Source of the DNA: Prorocentrum cordatum
Taxonomy: Eukaryota > Sar > Dinophyceae > Prorocentrales > Prorocentraceae
Reading direction: 5' to 3'
Assembly: GCA_963575745.1 (NCBI GenBank)
Contig: CAUYUJ010012113.1
Location: 1,114,559 to 1,178,558, forward strand
Length of the DNA stretch: 64,000 nucleotides
Numbering within the stretch: position 1 is the stretch's first letter; the number at the start of each line of letters is the position of its first letter. Below the pieces are notes generated by a model, which was not told where the DNA came from, did no database searches, and was given only the letters and a program-made list of their open reading frames with translations. Made by a program: the position numbers and the translations under genes. Below are positions 20,450 through 30,706 of the stretch, in pieces.

Positions 20450-22551
20450 CCTTCCCCCTCGGCCTCCCTCACTCCTTCTCTCTGTCGGCAACTGGCGTGA
20501 CGGGGGGGGATAAGGGGGGAGGGGGCCCACTGGTTCGAATCTTTCACGGCTGCCTTCCCAGTTGCTCAGCCCTCCTTCAGGTTTACGTGGTTGTTGATTC
20601 CGTCGCCACTACCGGCTACCGCACGGGGCCCGAGCGGAACTCTTTGGCGTCGCAGCTCGGCAGAGGTGATCCGCACGCGCGTTCTGTTTGGCTGGGGGCG
20701 GGTGAACTAATTCTAGACGCTTCGCTTAACTCCACCATGCCTTTTCAGAGCTTTTGGTGTGCGACCTTGCTGGCGCCACCCCATGCACCCGTCCGGCCCT
20801 GGGTCACAGCTCGGATCCCCGAGTTGGTTCCACGGTTCTGTGGTGCCCTCGCGCCATTTTGGCCGCGCCGCAGCTTGACAGCTCTTCGCACTTGTGCGTG
20901 CTGCTGCTGCTGCTGTTGGACCTCCCGGCCTCGTCCACCCTGGTACCTCGCAGCTTGCCGATGTACCTGCCCAGTCTGGGCACCCAATTCGACCTCCGGC
21001 CGTCGGTTTACTTGGTTGCGGCCACCCTGGTACTTTCGCAGTTGTCCGGGGGCTTGCGCCGTTGCACCTACTTCCCGTCTGCAGATATCCCTGGTTGCCG
21101 GTTTCCCCGGCCGCCCGCCGCTACCGACCCGTCGCACGTGACTTTGGCAGTACTGGTGACCTGCCTACCGCCTGCCCTTTCCACTCGACGGCCCGCCGCT
21201 GAGGTGCTGCGTGAGGCTCCGGCCCACCGCGTTGGGTTAATTCGTTTGTGCGCGCCCCGCTCTGACTGGACTCGCCGCTGGCGCGCTCGCCTGCGGTCGC
21301 TGCCTAAAAACATTCCACCAGGTGGCAGCTGCAGCCCGCACCACCTCGCGCAGTCCGGTCAGCTTAGGTGTTGCTTAGGCCGCCGGTTAGTCGGCGCGTT
21401 AGGCAATTAGGTTCGCGCGTACCCCGCCCGACCGTTGACGCTGCTGGCGCGCTCGCCCGCGGCCGCGACGGAAAAAGTATTTCCACCAGGCTCATGACTT
21501 CTTTGACGGCGCGCAGCTGTCTGCATTGCTCGCGATCAAAAAAACATATCTCCACCAGGCCCGTAGCCCGGGTCGACCTCTGACGCCGCCTGCGTCTTCG
21601 CTTGCGGCTGCGACCAAACAAATCTATCCACCAGTTCCGCTGTTCTCTCGCTGGCTCAATTTCGGCCGTATCTAGTTCGTTATGATTTTCGGGCGGCGTT
21701 CGGCACTTCTGTTGCGCTCGTGGTCAACAGAAATATCTCCACCAGCCCCTAGCTTGCTCGGTGTTCGACTCGTCGTCGCGTGCCCGCGTACCAAAAAATA
21801 TTCCCACCAGCCCATCCAAAAACAATGTCCAGGCGAGTTGGAGGGGGAAGTGCGGGAGCAAGGAGGGGGACGGCCGAACCGTGCGAAGGAGGAAGGAGGA
21901 AAATGAGCAGGATGGATGGATGGATGAGGGAGTGGGGAGAAGGAGGATGAATAGGATGATGAGGAGGAAAAAGAGGTGGAGGAGGAGGAGGAAGAGGAGG
22001 AGGAGGAGGGGGATGAAAAAGAGAAGTAGGAAAAGGAAGGAAGAGCAGCAGGAGGAGGGCAAGCAAAAGGGCCAAAGGTCTCTTGGATGCCTCCCGGAGC
22101 CTCTTGGGATATCTCTTGGGCGCTTCTTGGGGGCCTTTTGGAACGTCATTGGGGTCACCTTGGCGGTCCTGGGAGGTTCTTGGGCGTCTTAGGTGCTTCG
22201 GGGGGGCCTCTTGGAGCCGCTTGGGGTCCTCTTGTCGGCCTGCTGGGGGCCTCTCGGGGGCCTCTTGGGGCCATCCTGGGGCATTCTGGGGCCTCTTTGG
22301 CGCTTCTTGGGGCCATCTTGGAGGCCATCGATCAAAGAAGAGGGGAGTTGTTTTTAGCCCTGCCCCCCCGAGAGGCCAAAATGGAGCCAAAACCATTGTA
22401 AAACAAATGATGTTGGCTTCCTCGCCGAGGTCGTTTTGGGCACCCTGACTGCTCGCGACCGGCCCCGTCCAGGTCCGGGGGAGGGGGTAGAAGAAGGGGG
22501 GTGGAAGAGGAAACTCCCCGAACCACCTACGCCCAGAGGGCTGGTGGGATT
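20450..22551. mobile_element. Putative non-coding mobile element, CCACCAG family, copy 2
   Basis: The core diagnostic is a series of motifs like AAATATCTCCACCAG at about 21,305, 21,471, 21,541, 21,614, 21,727 and 21,791, several preceded by GCNGCGACCAA-like words. The last is followed by a segment that aligns with 53,426-53,480 of copy 3. Then come a GGA-rich part, a GGCCTCTTGG block (22,078-22,332), the word CATCGATCAAAG, and a right end GCCCAGAGGGCTGGTGG at 22,531. The left limit is uncertain. No ORF is credible. Confidence 0.5.
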
Positions 22552-22619
22552 TTCCGGCGGGGAGAAGGGAGAACAGTGCGGGGAGCGGCCGCGGGAGGCG
22601 GCCGTTCTTCGCCCTGTTC

Positions 22620-22725
22620 TCTCTTCATCCTCCTCCTCCTCCTCCTCCTCCTCCTCCCTCCTCCTCCTCCCTCCTCCTCCTCCTCCCTCCTCCTCCTCCT
22701 CTCCTCCCTCCTCCTCCTCCAGCAG
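22620..22725. repeat. CTCC microsatellite
   Basis: TCC triplets with regular CCCTCC interruptions. Confidence 0.9.
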
Positions 22726-22800
22726 CCGAAAACTTCACGACGAGGTGACTTTGACATCCTCATCCTCCTCATCAGAAAGAGCGTGTTCTACCGCTGCTGG

Positions 22801-23740
22801 CGGAAAACCGGGGGGGGTCACTACCGGTTCGAACCCCTCCCCCCCCTCCGGAAAACCGGGGGGGTCACTACCGGTTCGAACCCCTCCCCCCCCCCAGTTC
22901 ATCATGAAAAGGGGGGGGGTCACTACCGGTTCGAACCCCCCCCCCCCTCGAAAACCGAGTGGGGGTGCGGACAGTGGTGGGGACGGTGTTGGTGGGGACA
23001 GTGGTGAGGGGACAGCGGGACAGTGGTGGGGACAGTGGGACAGTGGGACAGTGGTGGGGACGGTAGTGGTGGGGACAGTGGTGGGGACAATGGTGGGAAC
23101 AGGGGGGACAGTGGACAGTGGTGGTGACGGTGGTGGTGGGGACAGTGGTGTGGGGACAGTGGGAATGAGGTGGAAACAGTGGGACAGTGGAGGGTACAAT
23201 GGTGGTGGGGACAGTGGTGAAGGCGGTGGCGAGGACGGCGGTGGGACAATGGGACAGAGGTACAGTGGGGACAGTGGTGGGGACAGTGGGGACAGTGGTG
23301 GGAACAGTGGGACAGCTCAGTGGGACAGCGGAGGAGTCAGTGGGACAGTGGGGACAGTGGGGATAGGCAGTGGTTGGGTCCGTGGAGACAGTGGGGAGAG
23401 TGGAACCGTGGTGGGAACAGTGTGGGAACAGTGGGGACAGTGCGACAGTGGTGGGGGCACTGGTGGGGACAATAGGGACGGTGGTGGAACCAGCGGGGAC
23501 AGTGGTGGTGAGGACAGTGGTGCTGGGAACAACAGTGGGGGATGTGATGCGAGCGGTGGTAGGGACCGGGAGTCGTTTGCTGGCGGTGCGTGGGGGGGGG
23601 GTCGAACCGGTAGTGACCCCCCTCCGGTTTTCGAGGGGGGGGGGGGTCCAGCCGGTAGTGACCCCCCCCGGTTTTCCGGATCCGGAGGGGGGGGGGGGGG
23701 GGGGGGGGGGGGTTCGAACCGGTAGTGACCCTCCCCGGTT
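22801..23740. repeat. Minisatellite flanked by inverted three-copy arrays
   Basis: On the left, three ~47-60-bp units contain GGTCACTACCGGTTCGAACC (about 22,817, 22,864, 22,918). On the right, three units in the opposite orientation contain TCGAACCGGTAGTGACCCCC (about 23,603, 23,653 with one change, and 23,714). Between them about 615 bp consist of GTGGGGACAG / GGGACAGTGG units. The whole is a large imperfect palindrome with a minisatellite loop and very long G runs at 23,640-23,720. Confidence 0.85.
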
Positions 23741-23925
23741 TTCGAGGGGGAGGGGGGGGGGAGAGGGGTTAGGGGAGGGGGAGGTTTTGCCGGGGGGGAA
23801 GGGGGGGGGGGGTCCAGCAGGGGGGGGGGATTTTCGGAGGGGGGGGGGGGGGAGACCCCCGGGCTCCGGAGGAAAAGGTTGGCAATTTTCCACAGTAAAG
23901 CGGCGGTGGATCACGCTCTCTCCCT

Positions 23926-23927
23926 CG

Positions 23928-23975
<48 letters not shown>

Positions 23976-24385
23976 GCATCATCAGCATCATCATCTTCAT
24001 CTTCATCTTCATCTTCAACTTCTTCATCAGAATAGTCATCTTCGTCTTCGTCTTCATCTTCCTCATCACCACCATCACCATCACCATTACACTCATTATC
24101 ATCATCAGCAGCAGCATCATCATCATCATCATCAGCAACATCATCAGCAGCATCAGCATCATACTCGTCATCAGCATCACCATCGTCACCATCAGTATCA
24201 TCATCATAATCATGGTCATAATCACCATCGTCATACTCACAATCATCATCACCATCCGCTTCATACTCACAATCATCATCAGCAGCATCATCATCATCAT
24301 GATCACCAGTATCATCACCATCCTCATCATCAGCATCATAATCATTATCACAATTATTATTATTATCATCATCATCCATACCAGT
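23926..24385. repeat. Long ATC/CAT microsatellite
   Basis: About 460 bp of imperfect ATC triplets. On the minus strand they give a poly-Asp frame that runs on through the adjacent minisatellite. Not a gene. Confidence 0.95.
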
Positions 24386-24390
24386 GTGGT

Positions 24391-25170
24391 TTTCGTGCTC
24401 GGCGTGGTCGAAGTAATTACAAGAACCTCTCCTTAGGATATGGGGAAGGATGAGGTGTCTGGTTTCACGTATTACTGATGTGCCGTTCCTCCTCTGACGA
24501 GGAGAAAAGGGATCGCGGATCGAGTGTCGGGCTTTGGGGGCGCCTGGCGACCTTGGGGGGAAACCGCCTGGAGGTCATGGCCGGTATGCGCTCCCGGGAT
24601 GCGGGGCGAAGAGGAGGGTGGCAGGGTGGATGACGCAGGAGGGAGGAAGGGGGGAAGGACGAGGCGGAGGCTAGTGACTGGCAAGGAGGATGAAGGGGAG
24701 CGGCATGAACATTATCACTTCTTAAGGTGCCAGCCTGTCCCGAGTATAGTCGATCCCTGACGGACATCACACTCTGCTATTTGCCAGGGCCATGAGCAGG
24801 GGGCAGTCTGAGGAGGAAGGGGGAGTAGGGGAGTGGACGAGGAGAAGTGCGATGGAGAGTGTGATGAGAAGATGGATGGGAATGCAATGTGGAGGAAGAG
24901 AAGGATCAGGACTGAGAGGGAGAGGAAGAAGAGAAGGACGAGGACGACAATGCGGAGCTGTAGGAGGGAGAGAGGACGCAAGGGAAGAGCGCGGAAGCAG
25001 AGGGGACAGCAGTTCGTCAGAAGTTTGCACTTTGTTATGCAGCGATGTCTTTCGGTCAACAGCGAACTGGTCGCTGGTACTGACAACATGGCTTATTTGA
25101 TCAGGGGGATCTCAGGAGCTGGGTACTTACAGTAAGTTTAGATTGTTTCTTTTCTCTGGCCAGGCTCTAG
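24391..25170. other. No gene recognised; purine-rich middle
   Basis: Mixed sequence with a purine-rich stretch at about 24,590-24,700 and 24,795-25,010. No domain or RNA gene was recognised. Confidence 0.5.
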
Positions 25171-25174
25171 ACAG

Positions 25175-25186
25175 GACAGGGTGTGC

Positions 25187-25217
<31 letters not shown>

Positions 25218-25250
25218 TGAGTGTGTGTGTGTGTGTGCATGTGTGCGTGT
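25175..25250. repeat. GT microsatellite
   Basis: Imperfect GT dinucleotide run. Confidence 0.9.
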
Positions 25251-26325
25251 GATCGATTGGGCAGCTTTTGCAACATGTTGGGCACGATCGGCGTACGCTG
25301 GGCAATGCGAACACATCACGCACGCCCCAGACCGTTGCCTGAACCTGGGCTGCGTACGAGCTTAGCGCACCTGTCGGCCCCGGGTTTGTTTGGCAAAGGC
25401 TGCCAGGGTGGTGGCAGCACAGTCCTTTTGCAATTGTTCCACCTGCTAGGTGTAAGAGTGCACCCACTGCTCCGCGAGATTATGCCACTCTACTGCAGTA
25501 CCCTGCTGCAGCGTGGCACTTCGCTCGCGTCTCCCTCGTTGCAGAAACGCCCGTTGTGCGCATGGATCTTACTCGTTGTACGTAGTCCAGGGCTGGACCA
25601 GCACACGATCCATGGACGCCCTGGCAGGAGCAACGAGTCAGAGGAGCAAGAGGTTATGGATAAGACGCTGCAAGATCCCCGCAATTTCAAAGAGTTCCTG
25701 ATGCTCCACAAAAGCTTCAGAAAACGCGGTCCGCTAGATACTGTGGAACTCTCGGAACGTGCCCTCAGGAATCCTGTCGACTTCACCTAAGATTGGCCCT
25801 TCGCCAGAGTGACTTTGGTGCGGGCCCACCGGGGTCCTCCGACCGCCGAACGCGATGCGCTTGGCCACCCCGCGCCGCCGGTAGAGCCGCGCACCAAGGG
25901 TCACTCTTGCCTACGGTCACTCTTGCATGTAGCCGATCCTGAGCCAATCGCGTCATGGTACCACTCGTCCTACGGAGGAGCCGGGACGGGCAGCAACGAG
26001 AGCAGTGAGAGCGCCTAGGCCCCCGACGTCGTGGACCAGCCCGGAGCTCTCGACCCCTTCCGCGGGACCAGCTGTGCATCCCGAGCCGCCTGTAGACGGC
26101 CCCAGGGGCACACCGCGGACGGGATCTGAGCGAGGCTAAGTTCGTTCCAGAGCGCGTTCCAGAACGCTCTGAGAAGGCCTAGGCGCCCGATGCACCCTCC
26201 AGAGCCGCCGCATCTCAGAGATCCACGATTTGTCCACAGCCGATTGTATCCTCGTCCTGGCTTCGTCTTGCCACCTGGGGACCGGAGGCTGTCGAAATCA
26301 CAGCCCGCCGTGAGTTTTTCCGTGA
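25251..26325 (+). other. Upstream flank of the HAD gene; possible exon fragment
   Basis: At 25,610-25,790 a plus-strand frame reads as ordinary protein (MDKTLQDPRNFKEFLMLHKS) to a TAA. It could be an exon or relic but has no recognised family. 26,150-26,230 resembles 45,335-45,410, with the shared word CCTCCAGAGCCGCC / CCTCCAGAACCGCC, so it is an interspersed repeat. In-frame stops at 26,311 and 26,323 close the HAD frame upstream. No promoter element could be assigned, as expected for dinoflagellates. Confidence 0.35.
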
Positions 26326-26520
26326 GGCAAGGGGGGTCTGGGCCCTTCCGCATGGGGACATCACGGGAACGTCCTCTGGGGAAGCTCTCTCAAGGGGGGC
26401 CCGCCGTCGCCACGCGGCGGCTCACGAAGAGCGCCAGGCTGGCCGCGCCCGGGTGGCGATCCCAGGCCCGGCACCCCTGCGCCGCGGCCAGGGCTCGCGG
26501 GCAGGGCCGGGGGGGAGGGC

Positions 26521-29010
26521 ATGCAGGCGCGGCTGCCAGAGGTGTTCGTGCCCTACGCGGAGCGCCTGTTCGTGCGGTTCCCGGAGGTGCTCGTGTCCCT
26601 CGGCTCCCCAGACCTGGAAGAGAATTTCGACCTCCCGCCCGTGCCCGGGGCCTCCGTCCGCCTCGAGGAGACTGGAAGCTACAAGCTCTTGCAGATCAGG
26701 CTGGTGCGCAGGAGTAGCGCGGCCGTATCTGGCAGGAGGCAGCGGCCGCGAGCCGCCCTGGAGAGGAGGCAGGGCCGCGCGGAGAAGCCGGAGCCGAGCT
26801 TGAGCCCCTTCTCCAGGTCGCGCGTGCTCGCCGGCCGCCAAGACGGAGGGGCCGCCGCCGCGCGCGAGAGGCGGCTGGGCTCGGAGATCGAGTGCTGCCC
26901 AGCGCCGCAGCCGCCGGCTGCGCCGCCGCCCGCGCCGCTGCCCGGGCCGCCGCCCGGGCCGGCCGAGTCGAAGGCCCGCGTGGTGGACGGCGCGGGCGGG
27001 CTCACCGTGTCGAAGGCGCTGGGCCGCGCGGCCCTGGGCCAGCAGCCCGGCCGCGGGGACATGTTGGACCCCGGCAGCCCCCGCCTCGCGCGGAGCGGCA
27101 GCCACGGGCAGTGGTGCGGCTCGGCCAGCGCGCCCCAGGGAGAGCCGCCGGAGCGCCGCCGCCCCTCCGCCGGATCGCTGCCAGGCCGCCCGGCAGAGGC
27201 GGAGGCGGAGCAGGCCGCGCGGCAGCCGCCGGAGGCCGTCCCGGAGGACTCCCCAGGGGAGCCGCCGCAGGCGCCGCCGGAGGGGCCGCCGCCGCGCGAG
27301 CCGCCCAGGGCCGCTGGGGAGCTGGGGGAGGACGGAGAGGGCGCCAAGCCGCTCGCCAAGGCTAGAGCTCGGGAGGCCCTCGCGTCGCAGGCCAGGACTG
27401 GCCGCCAGCGCCTGCTGTCGGCCGCCTCGGAGGTGCTGTCGCCCGTGCTGGAGCAGGACGACGGTGCCGGGCGCAGCGCGTGCAGCCAGCCCAGCGGCGT
27501 GTCGGACGACGCGCGCAGCGCGGAGCAGCCGCAGCAGCAGGGCGACAGCCAGGCCGAGCTGCTCTGGCTGCCCCACGGCGTGGTGTCTGGCAGGCAGTCG
27601 GCGGGCTCCGTGGCGACGCAAACCTGCCCGACGACCCCCTCCGACAACTCCTCGGATGTAGGCGAGGTGCACGGACCCGGACAGCCGCGCGGGCGAGGGC
27701 TCGATCTCTCCGAGGGTGCGCACCGCCTCACTCCGAAGAGCGACAAGATGTTCCGTCGCCCCACGCTCGACTTCGCCCAGGACTGGCGGCGCCTCAGCTC
27801 CGACGCCCAGCGGCCGAGCGGCTCCGGCGGCAGGGCGGGCCCGCAAATGAGAGCCCCAGCCGTTATCGTGTGCAAACAGACCTGGGACATACCCAAGCAC
27901 CTGCTCCAGCCGCTGCCCGCGGCGTTCCCTCACGAGCGCGCCGTTATCTTCATGGATTGGGACGACACCCTGTGCCCGACGAACGCCATCCGGCAGGTCC
28001 TGAAGAGCCACATGCTGGAGGAGTGGGACTGGGCGACCCCCATCGACGGGTCCTTCGACTTCGACTGGAAGGACCAGGTGCCGCCGTGGTTCTCGCAGCG
28101 GATCCCCGACGTCCCCGACCTGCAGGAGGCCATCTCGCAGCTGCAGAGCGCCGTCGCCGAGACGATCCGGGTCGCGCAGACCCTCGGGGTGGTCTGCATC
28201 GTCACGAACGCGGTCGACGGGTGGGTCCCCAAGACGATCCAGAAGTGGATGCCCATGGTCAAGCCCGTCGTCGTGGGCCACGGCGCTCAGCCCCCCATCT
28301 GCGTGCTCTACGGGCAGAAGATGTACAGGAAGCCGGCCCCGGGGTCGGCGGCCGAGGCGCTGGAGTGGGTGGACGGCCTGGGCGAGCTCACGTGGTGGAA
28401 GCGGGACGCCATGCTGCACGCCCTCGAGTGCCTCGACGACCTGTACAGGGTCAACAGCACGCGAGCGGAGTCGCCGGCGAGCTGGGGCAGCCCGCCGGCC
28501 GCCGCCGCCGGCGGGCTCCCCGCGGCGCCCGCGAGCGCCGGCGGGCCGCCCACGGGCGCGGCGTCGTCGGGCCGCGGGCGCTCCAGGCCTCGGGCGCCCG
28601 CGCCCGCGGTGTCCTGGACCGCCGACGCCGCGGCCGGCCGCGTGGCGAGCATCATATCCATCGGCGACAGCGAAGCGGAGATGCAGGCCGGGCTGCTGGC
28701 CATGCACACGCTGGGGAGCCAGCTGGGCAGGAAGCCGCGGTCGCTCAGCGCGCCCTCGCGGGACGCCCAGGGCGAGGGGCACGAGCAGCGCGCGCCGTGG
28801 GTCAAGAACGTGAAGCTGAAGGAGATGCCCTCCGTGAAGGACATGGTCGACCAGCTCCGAGGCCTGGCGCGCCTGCTCCCCCAGATCGTCGGCGCGAGGG
28901 CCCACCTGAGGCTGGAGCCCGAGGACCTGCGGCGCGCAGACCTGCCGCCGGACCTGCCGGGCGCCCTGCCGCCCTCGCTGCTGCGGGCCCTGCGCACCCA
29001 GACGGTGTAG
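26521..29010 (+). CDS. HAD-superfamily phosphatase-like protein
   Basis: This 829-codon frame with very high GC3 ends at TAG 29,008. Residues 1-65 look folded (VFVPYAERLFVRFPEVLVSL). About 70-460 is low-complexity Ala/Pro/Gly/Arg. The C-terminal half carries all four haloacid dehalogenase motifs: DWDDTLCPT (nucleophile Asp479, acid/base Asp481), VTNA at 561, a candidate motif III Lys627 in LTWWKRD, and GDSEAEM at 715. The region between motifs III and IV holds an Ala/Pro/Gly insertion (about 650-700). HAD proteins of this kind hydrolyse phosphate esters through an aspartyl-phosphate. Substrate and location are not readable. The ATG at 26,521 is the first usable Met after stops at 26,311 and 26,323, but an upstream exon cannot be excluded. 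A 1,018-codon antisense frame over it is a GC artefact. Confidence 0.88.
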   Translation: MQARLPEVFVPYAERLFVRFPEVLVSLGSPDLEENFDLPPVPGASVRLEETGSYKLLQIRLVRRSSAAVSGRRQRPRAALERRQGRAEKPEPSLSPFSRSRVLAGRQDGGAAAARERRLGSEIECCPAPQPPAAPPPAPLPGPPPGPAESKARVVDGAGGLTVSKALGRAALGQQPGRGDMLDPGSPRLARSGSHGQWCGSASAPQGEPPERRRPSAGSLPGRPAEAEAEQAARQPPEAVPEDSPGEPPQAPPEGPPPREPPRAAGELGEDGEGAKPLAKARAREALASQARTGRQRLLSAASEVLSPVLEQDDGAGRSACSQPSGVSDDARSAEQPQQQGDSQAELLWLPHGVVSGRQSAGSVATQTCPTTPSDNSSDVGEVHGPGQPRGRGLDLSEGAHRLTPKSDKMFRRPTLDFAQDWRRLSSDAQRPSGSGGRAGPQMRAPAVIVCKQTWDIPKHLLQPLPAAFPHERAVIFMDWDDTLCPTNAIRQVLKSHMLEEWDWATPIDGSFDFDWKDQVPPWFSQRIPDVPDLQEAISQLQSAVAETIRVAQTLGVVCIVTNAVDGWVPKTIQKWMPMVKPVVVGHGAQPPICVLYGQKMYRKPAPGSAAEALEWVDGLGELTWWKRDAMLHALECLDDLYRVNSTRAESPASWGSPPAAAAGGLPAAPASAGGPPTGAASSGRGRSRPRAPAPAVSWTADAAAGRVASIISIGDSEAEMQAGLLAMHTLGSQLGRKPRSLSAPSRDAQGEGHEQRAPWVKNVKLKEMPSVKDMVDQLRGLARLLPQIVGARAHLRLEPEDLRRADLPPDLPGALPPSLLRALRTQTV

Positions 29011-29012
29011 CC

Positions 29013-29063
29013 GAGAGGGCGGCGGGCCCCGAGGTCTGCAGGCGCCGGGGGGAGCCATGGGGC
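29013..29063. repeat. Left copy of a ~51-bp duplication flanking element A
   Basis: Begins GAGAGGGCGGCGGGCC right after the HAD stop codon and abuts the left end of element A. The right copy (29,513-29,565, beginning GAGAGGGCGGCGAGCC) abuts its right end. The two copies differ at several sites. Confidence 0.8.
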
Positions 29064-29512
29064 CAAGCAGTGGCGAAGCGTCCCGGCGTGCCTGTAGGCC
29101 TACCAAGCACTGTTCCAAGAACCCTTTGCGTGGTTCCCACGAGGTGTTTTTGGAGCACCTGTCTGGCTGGGGCTGTCTTGTTGTGACGCATCGGGCTGAT
29201 GTTCTGAGGGCATGGCTTTTGTCCTTGGCCCCGGCTTTGGGTTCTAAGAACTTGTCGTGGTATAGACCTATAGTCGCAGGCCTGGAGGTTGACACCAACA
29301 CCAAGATCGGCGGTGTGCCTCCTCCGAGGGAAGGAAGATTCCGATCTCGGTGATGGTGGTAATATTCTGGCTTCCAAGGTGGCCGAAATATTACCACCAA
29401 CACCGAAATCGAGGACCATCTTCCCCCTGTGGAGGCACCCCCCCGTGTTGGTGTTGGTGCCAATTTCCAGGCCTCCAATATAGGAATGCCGGGACGGTCG
29501 GTCCCTGCTCAA
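29064..29512. mobile_element. Small inverted-repeat element A (carrying element B)
   Basis: The left end reads AGCAGTGGCGAAGCGTCCCG. The reverse complement of the right end reads AGCAGGGACCGACCGTCCCG, giving terminal inverted repeats of about 30 bp. A second copy without the internal insertion lies at 43,750-43,986. There is no coding capacity, so it is a non-autonomous DNA element or MITE. Mobilising enzymes would have to come from elsewhere. Confidence 0.75.
29274..29478. mobile_element. Hairpin element B nested in element A, TATAG target duplication
   Basis: A 205-bp insertion bounded by TATAG at 29,269-29,273 and 29,479-29,483. Its arms are inverted repeats of about 95 bp: the left starts near AGGCCTGGAGGTTGACACC, and the reverse complement of the right reads AGGCCTGGAAATTGGCACC, both running on to a shared GGTGGTAATATT. 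The copy of element A at 43.9 kb has a single TATAG and no insertion, so the event and its 5-bp duplication can be read directly. Confidence 0.85.
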
Positions 29513-29565
29513 GAGAGGGCGGCGAGCCCAGAGATCTGCAGGCGCCCGGGGGGGAGCCACGGGCC
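29513..29565. repeat. Right copy of the ~51-bp duplication
   Basis: Matches 29,013-29,063 at most positions. It either formed during insertion of element A or predates it as a tandem duplication. Confidence 0.8.
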
Positions 29566-29666
29566 GCCCCCCCCGCGCCGCATCGGCTGGCGCGAGGCCC
29601 CATGGTGCAGCGGTTTTTGTCGGTCGCTGGTGCCGCGATCCCCGGCCTGCACGATCTTCCGGGCTC

Positions 29667-29757
29667 CTCCTCCTCCTCCTCCTCCTCCTTCTCCTCCTCC
29701 TCCTCCTCCTCCTACTCCTCCTCTTCCTCCTCCTACTCCTCCTCCTCCCCCAGGGCG
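29667..29757. repeat. TCC microsatellite
   Basis: TCC triplets with TTC and TAC interruptions. Confidence 0.95.
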
Positions 29758-30610
29758 GCGCAGGAGGTGCCGCCCCCTTCGCGCTCAAGGGGGCAGAGGC
29801 GTATGGCCCCCTCTTGCGGCGCATCTGGGAGTCTGCAGAGGAGGAGGCAGAGGACGGTGATGCCCACGTCGTTGTTTGTCTCTCTTTTTTTCCTGAGCCC
29901 TCATGCTCGGATTTGACATCGTCTGCCAGCAGCGAGTTCCTCTCGCCGCGGCTTTGAGGGTACATGGCGCTCTCGCCTTCCGTTTCGGCTGTGGCTTGGT
30001 TGCGCCTTGGTGCACGCGACCCCAGGTATTTGTCCAGTCACTGGCCAAACTATTAACTTGCGGCCCCGGCGAGAACAGCCGTCGCGTGTCCAGATCGTCA
30101 CCCGATTGCATCTCGCTTCATTGAGAAATCCGTGCTTGAAGCATGGTGTGTTTTTCAGCTCTCCCCATGTATTATTGGGAGATTCGGCCTCTTAGTTTGA
30201 GGTTGGGCCAGAGCTTCAGCAGAACAGCGTTCTGCGGCCTTTGCTACGATGTCTTCCCCGCGCGACACGTCGCGATGCTGTGGCAACCCACGAAGAGCGC
30301 GAGACGCCCAAGTCATCGACCCCCAGCGGCTCGATCGTCAAGCCTCGGTCCGCGATCCTCGGCGCCGGCGGCGGTCGCCGCCCCCGCACATCGATTACGC
30401 GTCTCCACAGACGGGATGTCTAGAGTGTTCCAATGCGCTGTCCCTGGAAGTGTCCTGGATACTTTGGTTGAAGGTGCCAGGGCCTGGCGAGAGCCTATCT
30501 GAAACCGAAAACCAAGAAAACTTTCCCTCCTGTTTTTTGTCAATGCGTTGAGGTTCTGGGTCGCCAGGAGGCAGTATCCACGATGAGCAGTGGGTGGAGG
30601 GGCCACTGAG
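29758..30610. other. No gene recognised
   Basis: Mixed-composition sequence. Several short frames are open on both strands but none shows a recognisable domain. Confidence 0.5.
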
Positions 30611-30611
30611 A

Positions 30612-30706
30612 CCAGTGAGCCAGGGAGCAGGAGCCAGGGAGCAGGAGCCATGATGCCAGAGCAGGGAGGGCGAAGCGAGAGCCAGGAGGCAGGAGCCAGG
30701 CAGCAG
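30612..30706. repeat. GGAGCCAGGGAGCA minisatellite
   Basis: Imperfect 13-14 bp units of GGAGCCAGGGAGCA type, about six copies. Confidence 0.75.

Noticed and set aside
22817-22930. tRNA gene from GGTTCGAACC
   Set aside because: Only the B-box-like word is present. No A box, acceptor stem or anticodon arm fits around it, and the word is part of a palindrome.
22868-24379. 503-codon antisense frame, poly-Asp then Pro/Thr-rich
   Set aside because: It is composed entirely of the ATC microsatellite and the GTGGGGACAG minisatellite.
26422-29478. 1,018-codon antisense open frame over the HAD gene
   Set aside because: It mirrors a GC3-rich sense gene, is Arg/Pro/Ala-rich and has no domain. The sense strand has HAD catalytic motifs.
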